Positions 36,525-45,855 of a stretch of 64,000 bases of DNA are shown here, one piece after another. Each line of letters begins with the position of its first letter. Within the stretch, counting starts at the first letter, position 1. Origin of the DNA: Paenibacillus etheri. Its GTDB lineage: Bacteria; Bacillota; Bacilli; Paenibacillales; Paenibacillaceae. The notes beneath the pieces were generated by a model, which ran no database searches, was not told the DNA's origin, and was given only the letters and a program-made list of their open reading frames with translations. The stretch is from contig NZ_LCZJ02000037.1 in the NCBI RefSeq assembly GCF_001012825.1, positions 327,637 to 391,636 of the forward strand, written 5' to 3'. Position numbers and translations under genes: made by a program.

Positions 36525-37775
36525 TTAATAGCGTTCAGTCTTATACCACTTTGCTTCTCTTTTGAAGATGAGATCTTTGGCGTAAAGATATAATCCGTAA
36601 GCCGCGACAACCATCCACAGCTGACAATAAGAGACGTACATCAACATTACGATCCATAAATTGGACAAGCTCATCTCGCCCTTCTCTGTCGTTAATGTTA
36701 TGAAAGTACCTACAACGAACAGAATGATGGCGAGCAGCCAGAGAAAATTGCTAAGCCCAGCAATGGTAGTATGTACATAGCCCAATGCATGTAGAATGAG
36801 CAGCACATCCGAGGTGATTAACGACATCAGCAATAAGAAGTAAATGGCTAGAAAATAAAGAATATCGAATCGGACTTTTGCGGCGGATTTATCGAAGAGC
36901 AGTGGGATATTTTTGACAATGACATAAATGTTGCCCTTAGCCCAGCGTGTTCGCTGCTTGAACCAGACTTTTAAGGTCTGTGGCTCCTGCTCCCATGTGA
37001 CGGACTTCGGCTGGAATTTGATCCGATAACCCATCATATAAATTCTGAAGCTGATTTCTGTATCTTCGGCTATCGCTTTAACATCCCAGCCGCCGATACT
37101 TTCTACAATAGACCTGCGCATAATAAAATTAGTGCCGGGAATGGTGCATAATTTGAACAGCTTCCAGCGTCCAGCTTGCGCCATCCATTGAAAGGATAAC
37201 GTCTCAATATTAATAAACCGGGTAAGTAGGCTCGCATTACGGTTACGGGTTCTAAACTTACCGATGACTGCGCCTAGGCTAGAATCATTCATGATCTCAG
37301 CGACCAGATAACGTAAAGCCGTTTTTTCCGGAGTGTTGTCTGCATCATAAATCGCAATTAACTGCCCTTTGCAATGGGTGAAGCCTATATTCAGCGCATT
37401 CGATTTCCCTTTGCCACCCGTAATCGCATCTGTATTAATGACGATCAGCTGGCGCCCCGGATTTCGGTTCTGGATACCTGCCAGAAGTTCAGCACTGTTA
37501 TCAGAAGAATTATCATTAATCACAATAATCTCATATCGATCTTCCGGATAATCAAGTGCCAGCAGAGACTCCACCGTCTTACAGATTACTACCCCCTCAT
37601 TATGAGCAGGAACCATAATTGAAACCAACGGATATTCGCCCTCTATCTCTGGTATCTCCTCATTTTCAGATTTAATGTAATATAAATAGCCTGCGATAAT
37701 GAGGGTCACATTCACCAGCAGCAGAGACCAGATACAGATCACCGCAATTACCATCAGTATGTCTGAAATCGTCAT
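36525..37775 (-). CDS. ydaM: processive family 2 glycosyltransferase (YdaM-like polysaccharide synthase)
   Basis: A 416-residue membrane GT-A enzyme. One helix (5-30) is followed by the catalytic domain with VSIMVPAHNEG, NDNSSDNS, DADNTPEK (the DxD metal site), TIPGTNF, AIAEDTEISFR (catalytic Asp) and the acceptor/processivity motif KQRTRWAKGN (a QxxRW variant, RTRW). Three to four C-terminal helices make the pore. No PilZ domain is attached, so c-di-GMP control must come from another subunit, the GGDEF-like receptor. TTGGAGGATCC lies before ATG 37775. The sugar donor is not evident; Listeria PssC makes a ManNAc-based polymer. Confidence 0.92.
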   Translation of the reverse strand: MTISDILMVIAVICIWSLLLVNVTLIIAGYLYYIKSENEEIPEIEGEYPLVSIMVPAHNEGVVICKTVESLLALDYPEDRYEIIVINDNSSDNSAELLAGIQNRNPGRQLIVINTDAITGGKGKSNALNIGFTHCKGQLIAIYDADNTPEKTALRYLVAEIMNDSSLGAVIGKFRTRNRNASLLTRFINIETLSFQWMAQAGRWKLFKLCTIPGTNFIMRRSIVESIGGWDVKAIAEDTEISFRIYMMGYRIKFQPKSVTWEQEPQTLKVWFKQRTRWAKGNIYVIVKNIPLLFDKSAAKVRFDILYFLAIYFLLLMSLITSDVLLILHALGYVHTTIAGLSNFLWLLAIILFVVGTFITLTTEKGEMSLSNLWIVMLMYVSYCQLWMVVAAYGLYLYAKDLIFKREAKWYKTERY

Positions 37776-37803
37776 AGGATCCTCCAAATCACGATTAGTT
37801 GTC

Positions 37804-39360
37804 TCACTTCAAATACTTTTTTCTATACAAACGGTATCCGATGATCATCAATCCGCCAAATAGCAGCAGAGAGATCATTATCGCAACTATAAAGAACTGA
37901 TTCTGTATATTAAAAAGCGTTGTAAAGCTCTTCTCCTGCTCTTCTGTATATCGATAATCGCTATTCACTGTTTCTGGCGTATAGTTCAGACTCAGGGGTT
38001 GCCCATTCATAGAAATCACCCCTTCTGATGAAGTGATCGTATTGACGTCTGTAACAACCTGATGCCTTTCTTGTTTATAATCCGCAAAAGAAACCCAGTA
38101 TTGTTCCAACGTCTTCAGCATTTCCTCAAGCTCTTCCATATCCTTAGGCATATCCACAGTGATTACCGTATCCATCGGCAGTTCTGGCAGCACATTATTG
38201 GATGTATGCAGATCCTGCAAAAAATCAATCGGCACGCTATATAAAGAGGATGGAAAGGCCTTGGAGGTATCGCTTCTCTCCATATAATCAACATTTTCAT
38301 CTGGATACAATATCACAGAATCGAAAAAGCCCATCCCCGCCTCCGAGTATTCCTTGTCATACGTCCAGTGCATTTGTGCCCCGATTCCAAGCGGCCCAAT
38401 CTTGTTTTGCACCAGCAGATTAATGAACTCGTTCATCTTCGCCTGAAGTGAATGATCCATATTACTAGTACTCGTCGAATGCATCGCAATAGGAGCATTG
38501 ACCACAATGCTGCCATTATTCGATTGCACTCTTTTGATGGCTACCAAATAACGCTGCATTGCTGGATAATCGGTATTGCTGAACACTGGCCGCACACTTG
38601 CGAGAAAAGGAATCCCCACTTGATACAACCGCTCCGCAGTCTCTGTCAGCAGTCCCAGATCAGAGAAGGGATAGATCTCTTTGATCGCAAGATACACTTT
38701 GGGCGCTGCCGTGATATGAAGCCAGTCCTTCAGAACATACCCCATCGCTAGTGCACTGACATTCCCTTGTTCAAAATACGGAACATAAGCAGCATCCTCT
38801 TTACTCACAGCATAAGGTGCTTGCAGGCTATCATCCTGGAAGATCAGCTTTCCAAGGGACTGGGTTCCCTGACTTCCGGCTATATAGAGCATATCCTGTG
38901 CCTGAAGTGAAATTCCCGAGAACTGTCCGATCTGGAGATCTGGATTTGCGTCATACATGACATCCGTGGTTAACTGTAGTTTCTTTTTCAGCGAGGCTGG
39001 AGGGCTGTATCCGATATGTAAATACTGTCCCTGATAATGCTCCCAATCCTCTACATAAAATTTATTAGTAATCAAAATATCCGCTGCGTTACGGACCATA
39101 ATCACTTTAGAGTAATGATTCAGCATCCCTTGTTCATATTGATCCAGACTTCTAAGTGTGACCTTAATAGAATAGGCCGCCAGTAGTCGCTGAAGTTCAA
39201 TCACGTTGCCTTCCTTCGTTGTCCCCTTAGCGAGGCTGTCGTAGAGCAGTAGAACCTGCTGTGGTGAAGCTGCAGATTGAACAGGTTTGACGGGAACCAG
39301 AAGGGTTGTTAAAGTCAACGTCAGCAGCAATATACCGTTTAAGATTCCTCTGATGTTCAA
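37804..39360 (-). CDS. ydaL: DUF2334 polysaccharide-deacetylase-like membrane protein (YdaL-like)
   Basis: A 518-residue protein with signal peptide (1-30), a flavodoxin-like N-terminal domain and a DUF2334 (NodB-related barrel) domain at about 225-400. The latter contains VYLAIKEIYPFSDLGLL and GIPFLASVRPVF. A single C-terminal membrane helix (485-508) is followed by RLYRKKYLK. The metal-binding Asp-Asp of active deacetylases reads KEIYPF here, so activity is doubtful. Translation starts at TTG 39360 overlapping the upstream TGA (TTGA), with AAGGATGTG as ribosome site. Position matches ydaL of the B. subtilis operon. Confidence 0.82.
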   Translation of the reverse strand: MNIRGILNGILLLTLTLTTLLVPVKPVQSAASPQQVLLLYDSLAKGTTKEGNVIELQRLLAAYSIKVTLRSLDQYEQGMLNHYSKVIMVRNAADILITNKFYVEDWEHYQGQYLHIGYSPPASLKKKLQLTTDVMYDANPDLQIGQFSGISLQAQDMLYIAGSQGTQSLGKLIFQDDSLQAPYAVSKEDAAYVPYFEQGNVSALAMGYVLKDWLHITAAPKVYLAIKEIYPFSDLGLLTETAERLYQVGIPFLASVRPVFSNTDYPAMQRYLVAIKRVQSNNGSIVVNAPIAMHSTSTSNMDHSLQAKMNEFINLLVQNKIGPLGIGAQMHWTYDKEYSEAGMGFFDSVILYPDENVDYMERSDTSKAFPSSLYSVPIDFLQDLHTSNNVLPELPMDTVITVDMPKDMEELEEMLKTLEQYWVSFADYKQERHQVVTDVNTITSSEGVISMNGQPLSLNYTPETVNSDYRYTEEQEKSFTTLFNIQNQFFIVAIMISLLLFGGLMIIGYRLYRKKYLK

Positions 39361-40907
39361 ATACTCACATCCTTTTGAGGCTTTGGATAAGGGCTAGAAG
39401 GTGTACTCTTATTAATCTGCTTCACCTGATTACTGTTTTTAGAAACTCTACGCCCAATCACACTGGATAGAGTCAGAAAAGTTACCAAATCAAAGGATAA
39501 TGTAAATAAGAACTCATGCTTGGAAATGTCGGCATCACCTGCACCGATAATCGATACAAAAATACCTGAAAGACCAATGCCAATCGAAGCGACAATCAAT
39601 ACCATTCGCTGCATACCTCTGAAATTACGGGATTTGATCGCTTTTACAAAGGAAGGCATATAGAGTCCGATGACAAGCACCATCCATAGGAAGATGAACC
39701 CAAATGTTCGTGGTGCCAGCGTTAGTTTCAATTGGCTGTATCCGGTGAAAAAGTGACTCTGTGCTCGAAACTCCTTACCAACGGAATGCTCGAAGTTCCC
39801 CATAGCCGCCGGTTTGATTGAGAATGCACTTTGAGCTGCTACATTAAGAATCGAATTAAGCTGGTCCGGATTCGTTAAATAATATTTAAGGATGGATACA
39901 AATCCATACCGACTGTAGAAATTCTCTTCGAGTAGTGGTGAATTTACGTCTATGGTCACGTACTTTTCATAATGTATGCTGTTCTTCAGAATGGCGTATT
40001 GCTCGTCCATACCTAACGCTTTTAAAGCAGCCTCTGGATCAGGTGCTTCCTTCAGCACCCCTCGGGTCATGGCATGGAACTGGTTTATGTTTACGAACTC
40101 ATTTGAGATATTCAAATACGTGAATACACCTGCGAACAGCATCAGAGCAAGAGACGCCATTGTCAGGATCCGAAATATCTTGTCTCTACGAATCCAAAGC
40201 AGTGAACATGCCAGAACAGCAATGATCATACCCACTGGCGCATTCTGCTGCTTAGAAGTAGTCAGGATCAGCGTACTAATTACGAATAAGGCCAGCATCG
40301 CGTAGTCATTGAATCTTTTTCGATATAACATCAACCATGAAGCGAACATGAAGATCATCGTGATCATCACAACGCTTTCGCCGTAAAAGGAGTTAAAATA
40401 AGCCGTATAACCGGTATCTCCGAATATAAAAATAGCAATACCTGCGATGATGAATCCCTGTTTTCGGGACATCTTCCATGTAATAGCCTCTATTAATAAG
40501 TAAATTGCGATTACATATAGAACCGTATAAATCGCAGCTTGAAAGCGGATGTCGAATACCTCACTACTGAAGAACAACTTATTAAGACCTATGGCCAGCT
40601 TGATAAATAATGACTGAGAGGAAAACAACATTGCGCCATTCTCATTAAAATATTGAAAGATTCCATACTGCTTCACAAAATAACCAAAGTACTGACTATC
40701 ATAATCCGGCTGATTGAAATAGAGTCCATTACTATAAATGCTACGAAAAAAGTCACCGTTATCCGCCATTCCGACATACGGGGCTGTGAACAGCGCGATG
40801 ACGGTAATAAGCAGCACTCCAAATGCACCAAGAAATGCAGGAGAAACCGATAAATTAGCAAGTGTTATCTCCTGCCTTAGAGGTGTTTTCACCGTGTTGT
40901 CCATCAT
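39357..40907 (-). CDS. polytopic membrane glycosyltransferase, WsfD-like
   Basis: A 516-residue protein with about eleven membrane helices. A conserved-looking extracytoplasmic loop after helix 1 reads APYVGMADNGDFFR, with a large loop around residues 255-345. The ADNGDF motif with acidic residues close to the first helix resembles GT-C-type lipid-linked glycosyltransferases and the WsfD protein of the Geobacillus S-layer glycan cluster. It may add side groups to the polymer from a lipid carrier. The B. subtilis ydaJ-N operon has no equivalent as far as I recall. AGGTGAGCCTGC lies before the ATG. Its stop overlaps the next start. Confidence 0.7.
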   Translation of the reverse strand: MMDNTVKTPLRQEITLANLSVSPAFLGAFGVLLITVIALFTAPYVGMADNGDFFRSIYSNGLYFNQPDYDSQYFGYFVKQYGIFQYFNENGAMLFSSQSLFIKLAIGLNKLFFSSEVFDIRFQAAIYTVLYVIAIYLLIEAITWKMSRKQGFIIAGIAIFIFGDTGYTAYFNSFYGESVVMITMIFMFASWLMLYRKRFNDYAMLALFVISTLILTTSKQQNAPVGMIIAVLACSLLWIRRDKIFRILTMASLALMLFAGVFTYLNISNEFVNINQFHAMTRGVLKEAPDPEAALKALGMDEQYAILKNSIHYEKYVTIDVNSPLLEENFYSRYGFVSILKYYLTNPDQLNSILNVAAQSAFSIKPAAMGNFEHSVGKEFRAQSHFFTGYSQLKLTLAPRTFGFIFLWMVLVIGLYMPSFVKAIKSRNFRGMQRMVLIVASIGIGLSGIFVSIIGAGDADISKHEFLFTLSFDLVTFLTLSSVIGRRVSKNSNQVKQINKSTPSSPYPKPQKDVSI

Positions 40908-40938
40908 GCAGGCTCACCTTCAATACATTAAGTTTAAG

Positions 40939-42108
40939 TTAATAGACATAGGCCAGTAATGCCATCAGGTTGTCAAAAGAATAGGCTTGGCCGCTAGCCA
41001 CATCGCCGAATCCTCCATACAGTGGGCTACCCACATCTGTTACTCTGAACTCGTTCATTCTTTCAATGCTTTTATGATAGAGAGATTCATCTCCAATTTC
41101 TGAGCCGATCATAGCCGTAATGGCGTAAATAGCTGTGGACCGGATGTCGTTCAGCGGCTTACCTTCTCGCGAATATTGACCATATAACGTTCCAGCTTCG
41201 ACCTGCTGTTTGATAAAATCAACGCTGGTGGATTTCTGCTGATCTACCTCTGCTAAGGCTAGAATGGATAAAAGCGACTCTACTGTATTGATATTTTCCG
41301 AGCTATATTTTCCAGTCTCATAATTAAACCGTGTCTCATAAAACGGAAATTCATCCGATAAGTATCCATTCTCCAATATTCGGTTCATATTATCCGTCAA
41401 CTTCTTACTAAATTGGCTAGGAATCGACAATTTTTGCAAAGTGCCCAAATTAATATAACACAAAGTGACGAATGTGTTTGTTGAAGAATATTCCATGTCG
41501 TAGAAATCATAAAGATTTCCATCTTTCACATTATAGTCATAAAATCTTTCGCCATATTTATCCGCTTCAGCTGTATAGCCTTTATCACCAAACTTTTCCC
41601 CAGCCTCATAAAGAGCTCGAATCATACGTAAATCATCAACGGCAGCATTCAAGGGATATAACTTCTGCTGTTTAGGGCTGTAGCGGTAGCTGAAACCACT
41701 GTTCATATCAAAGATTTGATTAGCCAAATTCCATTGTTCCGCAAATCGCTCTTGTTGACCGCTACGCACAGCTGCCAGCATCCGGAGAGATGCCGATTCA
41801 CTGAGAACCTCGTGTCCACTTGCCGCTTCCGCCGACTGATCTGTTTCTATAAAATTAGTATATACACCGTACTCACCTGTGAGCTTCGAGGTAATGAACT
41901 GCTCTAAGTCAATTACTTCCTGCGTCTGGGCTACCGTAGAATCATGATTTGAATCTTCGCGAACGGGTAACTTCGTAGGAGTAGTGACGGATGTAGTCGG
42001 TGTTGATGTCGCTGTTGATGTCGCTGTTGGAGCTGGCGTATTTTCACAAGCGGTTAGACCTGTGATACCTACTAGAATCGACAGTGCAGCAGCGATAATT
42101 TTCCTCAA
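40939..42108 (-). CDS. ydaJ: GH8-like lipoprotein glycosidase (YdaJ-like)
   Basis: A 389-residue lipoprotein with a signal ending LTACENT (Cys at about residue 21), a Thr-rich linker (25-50) and an (alpha/alpha)6 barrel. The family 8 pattern is visible: EVLSESASLRMLAAV corresponds to the catalytic-acid strand SEGxGYGM, and DDLRMIRALYEAG to the DADLxxAxAL motif. It probably trims or releases the polymer made by the operon, as BcsZ and Listeria PssZ do. Translation starts at TTG 42108 with AAAGGAAGTGATCA upstream. First gene of the operon, behind a 220-nt leader. Confidence 0.82.
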   Translation of the reverse strand: MRKIIAAALSILVGITGLTACENTPAPTATSTATSTPTTSVTTPTKLPVREDSNHDSTVAQTQEVIDLEQFITSKLTGEYGVYTNFIETDQSAEAASGHEVLSESASLRMLAAVRSGQQERFAEQWNLANQIFDMNSGFSYRYSPKQQKLYPLNAAVDDLRMIRALYEAGEKFGDKGYTAEADKYGERFYDYNVKDGNLYDFYDMEYSSTNTFVTLCYINLGTLQKLSIPSQFSKKLTDNMNRILENGYLSDEFPFYETRFNYETGKYSSENINTVESLLSILALAEVDQQKSTSVDFIKQQVEAGTLYGQYSREGKPLNDIRSTAIYAITAMIGSEIGDESLYHKSIERMNEFRVTDVGSPLYGGFGDVASGQAYSFDNLMALLAYVY

Positions 42109-42337
42109 ATGATCACTTCCTTTAGCATTGCGTTATGCTACCTAGTATTATCTATAACGGTAATATACAACATATACTTAAACCCAAATGTAACATTTTG
42201 TATCTTTTTGTCGAAAAAAAGAGCTCTCCTTACGCCTCTTTGGTCGCTTCCATCCTCAATACGAATTGCTTCATGTGAGAACGTCGCTTCCTGCACATCA
42301 CCGAAACCCCAGTGGCGCTTTTATCCTCCCCATTATA
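42109..42337 (-). promoter_or_regulatory. promoter and candidate structured leader of the exopolysaccharide operon
   Basis: On the minus strand a TATAAT lies at 42337-42332, giving a transcript of about 220 nt before the first start. The first 110 nt are GC-richer than the surroundings. They hold several short pairings (GCGCC with GGCGU; CAC..GUG; AUGUG with CACAU; CAAU with AUUG), a repeated GGAAGCGAC, and AGAGCUC followed by seven U (42213-42227). Next to the gene UAGCAU pairs with AUGCUA. No known riboswitch class fits. An alternative reading is a 23-codon ORF (MCRKRRSHM...). Confidence 0.45.
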
Positions 42338-42430
42338 GTTCTTAGGACATAATATACCATAATAAGGAAGTGATCTGAACAAAATCTGAACATAAAACAA
42401 TTTTAACAGTGAAATAAGTCACGTTTTATC

Positions 42431-42476
42431 AAAAAAGGCGGATTCCCGCGAAGCCTCAGCTTCCGAAAATCCGCCT
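42431..42476 (-). terminator. intrinsic terminator of the channel operon
   Basis: On the minus strand GGCGGATT pairs with AATCCGCC, with an inner GAAGC/GCTTC-like pairing, followed by TTTTTTGAT. Confidence 0.82.
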
Positions 42477-42494
42477 AATCCAGCTACTTCTGAC

Positions 42495-43508
42495 CTAACC
42501 CTTAATCCTACGATACGTTTCTTCATCGGAAACAACATACAATCTAGCATCCTTAGGAATAGCCTGATCCAGCTTTCGATTGATACTAAGATCGCTACGA
42601 TCCGACAACAAGGTCGCACCTTGCAGAAGCAAATTCTGAAACGCATCCCCATAAGTCTTCCACGTAGCACTCACTGGAATCTCATAAATATCATCACCAT
42701 ATTTACGGCTCAACAGCTGCGTTATCACCTCAGAGTTGCCCTCTTGCAGCGCAGAGCGAACAGCCAGTCTGGAGATGGCATCATGCGAAAGAACGAACTC
42801 GTTTACCTGAACATGCCTGAAATTCTGTATATTCTTCTCTTGCATTATTTCTACAGTCGTATGTACTTGTGGTGCAATGCGCTCAATGCTAGAGGCAATT
42901 AATAAAGATTTGCCGTCGATCAGCGATGCTTCATCAATCCGTGTGTCCCCGAACACAATGGCCGCTCTTGCTTCATGGATGTTAGCCTTAACTAGAATCT
43001 CATCATTGGAGGCATCGCCACTAATAAAGTGGACTTGATCCATATGCTCCAGAGGATGACTTCCTGTCTCATCAATGATGACAATGTGGCATTTCGGCGA
43101 ATAGCATAGAATCTCATCTACGGCAGCTTGTGCTTTCTTACTCCAATTAATTAGAATCACATGATCCTTTCCCCGAAAGCTCAACGTTCCCGCTCCTCTC
43201 CTTCTCTGCACCTCCGCAATGGAGTCAATGACCTTACCAATAACCAAGCTGAGGAGGCCGATACCAAAGATATATAGAAACATGGTAAACAGCTTTCCAA
43301 CTACGGTCTCTGCAAAATAATCCCCATACCCCACTGTCGCCATCGTTGTCATAACCCAATAGAATGCATTAAACCAACTGTGAAACGTACCCGGCTCAAT
43401 CAGGTAAGCAATCGACGCACTAAGAACTATAAAGATCAGAATAATTAACCCTATAGTCCGTTTACGCAACCGCATCATCTTGGTGGAAATTCTCAGAAAC
43501 AGATGCAT
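42495..43508 (-). CDS. potassium channel with TrkA-N (RCK) domain
   Basis: A 337-residue two-helix K+ channel. Helix 1 is at 19-38, the pore helix and selectivity filter TMATVGYGD at about 60, and helix 2 at 72-95. A cytosolic RCK/TrkA-N domain follows (105-330), starting DHVILINWSKKAQAAV with later VIIDETG. It resembles B. subtilis YugO, which releases K+ during biofilm electrical signalling. It lies 122 bp after the DUF350 gene, with a partial repeat element in the gap, so it may be only partly co-transcribed. The start is poorly marked; ATG 43508 or Met11 are both possible. Confidence 0.9.
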   Translation of the reverse strand: MHLFLRISTKMMRLRKRTIGLIILIFIVLSASIAYLIEPGTFHSWFNAFYWVMTTMATVGYGDYFAETVVGKLFTMFLYIFGIGLLSLVIGKVIDSIAEVQRRRGAGTLSFRGKDHVILINWSKKAQAAVDEILCYSPKCHIVIIDETGSHPLEHMDQVHFISGDASNDEILVKANIHEARAAIVFGDTRIDEASLIDGKSLLIASSIERIAPQVHTTVEIMQEKNIQNFRHVQVNEFVLSHDAISRLAVRSALQEGNSEVITQLLSRKYGDDIYEIPVSATWKTYGDAFQNLLLQGATLLSDRSDLSINRKLDQAIPKDARLYVVSDEETYRRIKG

Positions 43509-43545
43509 CTGCCCACCCCTTCTTCACATCAAGCTAAAAGTAAAA

Positions 43546-43567
43546 CTTATACTTTCTTGTATTTCAA
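43546..43567. repeat. half copy of the AAATATAAGAAAGTATAAG element
   Basis: CTTATACTTTCTTGTATTTCAA differs from the right arm of the 1577-1683 element by one or two bases. No facing arm is present. Confidence 0.55.
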
Positions 43568-43630
43568 TAAGGCTGCCACTCGACGGATGGATCGGGGCAA
43601 CCTTTGTCTCAACCCTATTTCAAGTTCAAA

Positions 43631-44023
43631 CTAAACAATCAAACTGCTAATCGCAAATGCTGTCCCAATAAACACCAAGCAAAGCATAGTGCCTACTGCC
43701 ACATTTCCCTTCTCCAGATGCTCTGAAATCTTAAAGGTTGGGGTTGCCAATTCAAAGATCCAATAAGCCGCAATCAAGCACACATAACCTACCGCAAACC
43801 AAATGATCATGTGCAGAATGGAGGTATTCGTATATGCCGCTACACCAATAATAATAGCCGTTGCCAGAAACTTGCCGCCTAAAGCCAAGGCTACAGCCAC
43901 ATTGCCTTTCTTCAGCTCCTCCATATCTTTAAACGGAGTCATCAAACCAAAGATCACCATGCCTAACAATTGCAAAAGAATAATCACAAACACACTCACT
44001 ACCAAATTAACCACAATCGTCAC
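43631..44023 (-). CDS. DUF350 (YjfL-like) membrane protein
   Basis: A 130-residue protein with four membrane helices in two repeats. Each repeat contains LKKGNVAVALALGG- or LEKGNVAVGTMLCL-type segments, the hallmark of DUF350. GTG 44023 is chosen because it overlaps the preceding stop as GTGA and has GGGGGTGG upstream; a GTG three codons earlier would sit on that site. In enterobacteria YjfL lies beside a glutathionylspermidine-synthase-like gene, as it does here. Function unknown, thought to concern membrane stress. Confidence 0.88.
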   Translation of the reverse strand: MTIVVNLVVSVFVIILLQLLGMVIFGLMTPFKDMEELKKGNVAVALALGGKFLATAIIIGVAAYTNTSILHMIIWFAVGYVCLIAAYWIFELATPTFKISEHLEKGNVAVGTMLCLVFIGTAFAISSLIV

Positions 44024-44652
44024 TTCGCCCACCCCCGAAATTTCGCATAAGCCGAATCATAGTCGGCAAAATCATGTACTTCCTCAAGGACTACGGAAGC
44101 AGTTTTCTGTTTCTCTAGCGCTGTATAGCGTTCATCATCAATCGGCTGCTTAATCCGATTACCTGAAGGGAGCTCAAGCACCGCAAAGTTTCTTGTTTTA
44201 TCCTTATACTTAGTCTTGTATACTCCTACAATATCAACATCAGTGGTTACCGATACTTTAAGATTGGTAAGATCCTCTGCTGCCGTTTTTTCATCTGCAT
44301 AAGACTTAATCGTGCTCCATGAAGACAGGCGAACTTCGTTCTTCTTATCCGCATCCGTGATTAGCTCGGCGTCCATGAACTGAAGTGTCCAGATTTTATC
44401 GCCAGTAGCATAATTCCCATCATTCGGGAGCAGTTCATTATCCGGCAAAACCGTCATGTCACTCCCAATTAAATCCCCTACGGTACTCTCTACCACCCGG
44501 TAGTCCCACGGAACCCGTGCTACACTATCTGAAGTTTCAGCTGTTCCTGAATCAAATACACTGCCCTGATTACTGGAACATGCGCTAAGCAACAGTACCG
44601 TCAGAAGCATCATACATAAGGCTCCAATTCGGGCTTTCTTGCTCTTATCCAA
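44020..44652 (-). CDS. DUF4247-like lipoprotein
   Basis: A 210-residue lipoprotein with lipobox LLLSAC|SSN (Cys at about residue 25). The mature part begins with a polar linker and contains VPWDYRVVESTVGDLIGSDM and a C-terminal FADYDSAYAKFRGW. It resembles DUF4247 proteins found with DUF350 and ATP-grasp genes in Bacillales, from memory. Starts at TTG 44652 immediately after the upstream TAA, with GGGAGTGAGA as ribosome site. Translationally coupled on both sides, so it belongs to the complex or pathway of its neighbours. Confidence 0.65.
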   Translation of the reverse strand: MDKSKKARIGALCMMLLTVLLLSACSSNQGSVFDSGTAETSDSVARVPWDYRVVESTVGDLIGSDMTVLPDNELLPNDGNYATGDKIWTLQFMDAELITDADKKNEVRLSSWSTIKSYADEKTAAEDLTNLKVSVTTDVDIVGVYKTKYKDKTRNFAVLELPSGNRIKQPIDDERYTALEKQKTASVVLEEVHDFADYDSAYAKFRGWAK

Positions 44653-45855
44653 TTATCTCACTCCCAACGCAATAAAATGACTGGCATTGCCTGTAATCAA
44701 TCCACCTGCTCGGCCGAGCATGCCACAAGGCTTCCCGTTAATCACGAACATGCCTGTCAGTAGATGAAATTCACCCTCTGAAGTCGTTATCCGTGCTAAA
44801 TCGGCTCTTTTTTGATACACGGTGGGGAAGAGCTGACTACTGTCATAACCGTCTTCGTCTTCAAGCTCTAACGCACCACTATCATCAAACATGCGCACCG
44901 AGCCCCCTTCACGACCAAAAACAGATTTGGACACAAAGTTCCCAGAGAATACTGGCTTATTATAAGTAGGCAAAATATAGCGCAAGATTGTCTCTCGCTC
45001 TTCCTTATCGAAAAGCAGGCCCAGCTCATACATTCCCCACACCGCTGCAACCAGCCCCTTGGACTGGAGCAATATACTGTGAGGACCATTATAGAGCTGA
45101 AGATTCCCTTGCTCTACCGCATAAGCGAGGGCATCGCCGCCTTCATCCACAGCCATCCACTCTTTAGGATATAGGGCGAACATCCGCTCGATCACACGGT
45201 CCCCCCCATCCTTGAGAATTCCATTGTCGACCCACAGATCAAGGCAATCCACACACTGGATATCGAGACCACTATGCTTCACTAATGCTTCAATCGTACC
45301 TGAATCTTCAAGATGAGATCCATAAGCGACACAAGCTGCGGTATCCGGACGTTCTATCTGCCAAGCTGCCGCAACTTGTTCCTTCATCCCTTGATTTGGA
45401 CTGTACACACCAGCTTGATCACAAATCCAAGGCGTAGCTATCGAAGCTTCCACATAACCTGTCGGGGTATCCGCATTCAATTCGAGCAGCTTAATCGTCC
45501 CATCATGGGCTATGGCAAAGTCAAATCTGGCATACCGACTAATGAATCCTTCTTGTGGCATAGGACACCCATCAAGCATCTCCCAAAGTACAGGGGGAAT
45601 TCCTAGCAGTTCATACAAATCGTGCTTTAGATGTACATAGCGAACCGCTTTATCGAGGATGGCCCAGAGTTTTGATGAGGCTTCTTCAAGCTCCTTATAA
45701 GTGTCCCTGCGCATTACAGCAATTGCATCCAACCAGTACTCTTCCTCTTCAAGATCCGCCCAAGTGAACCCAAGCTCATACAACGCTTTGACCCGCGGAC
45801 CTCTTTCAAGCTCAGACTGATCTAGAATTTCAAATACACTCTGCTGCTCACTCAT
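44653..45855 (-). CDS. glutathionylspermidine synthase-like ATP-grasp enzyme (YjfC-like)
   Basis: A 400-residue protein of the GSP_synth family. The motifs RYARFDFAIAHDGTIKLLELNADTPTGYVEA (first part RYARFDFA, then ELNADTP), KPVFSGNFVSKSVFGREGG and the C-terminal MLGRAGGLITGNASHF are the ATP-grasp and substrate-loop hallmarks. It has only the synthetase half, without the amidase of E. coli Gsp. Paenibacilli do not make trypanothione-type thiols, so it more likely ligates another amine to a peptide or surface polymer. The ATG overlaps the previous stop as ATGA. Confidence 0.9.
   Translation of the reverse strand: MSEQQSVFEILDQSELERGPRVKALYELGFTWADLEEEEYWLDAIAVMRRDTYKELEEASSKLWAILDKAVRYVHLKHDLYELLGIPPVLWEMLDGCPMPQEGFISRYARFDFAIAHDGTIKLLELNADTPTGYVEASIATPWICDQAGVYSPNQGMKEQVAAAWQIERPDTAACVAYGSHLEDSGTIEALVKHSGLDIQCVDCLDLWVDNGILKDGGDRVIERMFALYPKEWMAVDEGGDALAYAVEQGNLQLYNGPHSILLQSKGLVAAVWGMYELGLLFDKEERETILRYILPTYNKPVFSGNFVSKSVFGREGGSVRMFDDSGALELEDEDGYDSSQLFPTVYQKRADLARITTSEGEFHLLTGMFVINGKPCGMLGRAGGLITGNASHFIALGVR

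Noticed and set aside
42142-42330. Known c-di-GMP or c-di-AMP riboswitch
   Set aside because: The conserved junction sequences of these classes are not present.
42109-42345. Plus-strand reading frame of 78 codons in the leader
   Set aside because: No ribosome site and no family resemblance; it opposes the operon leader.
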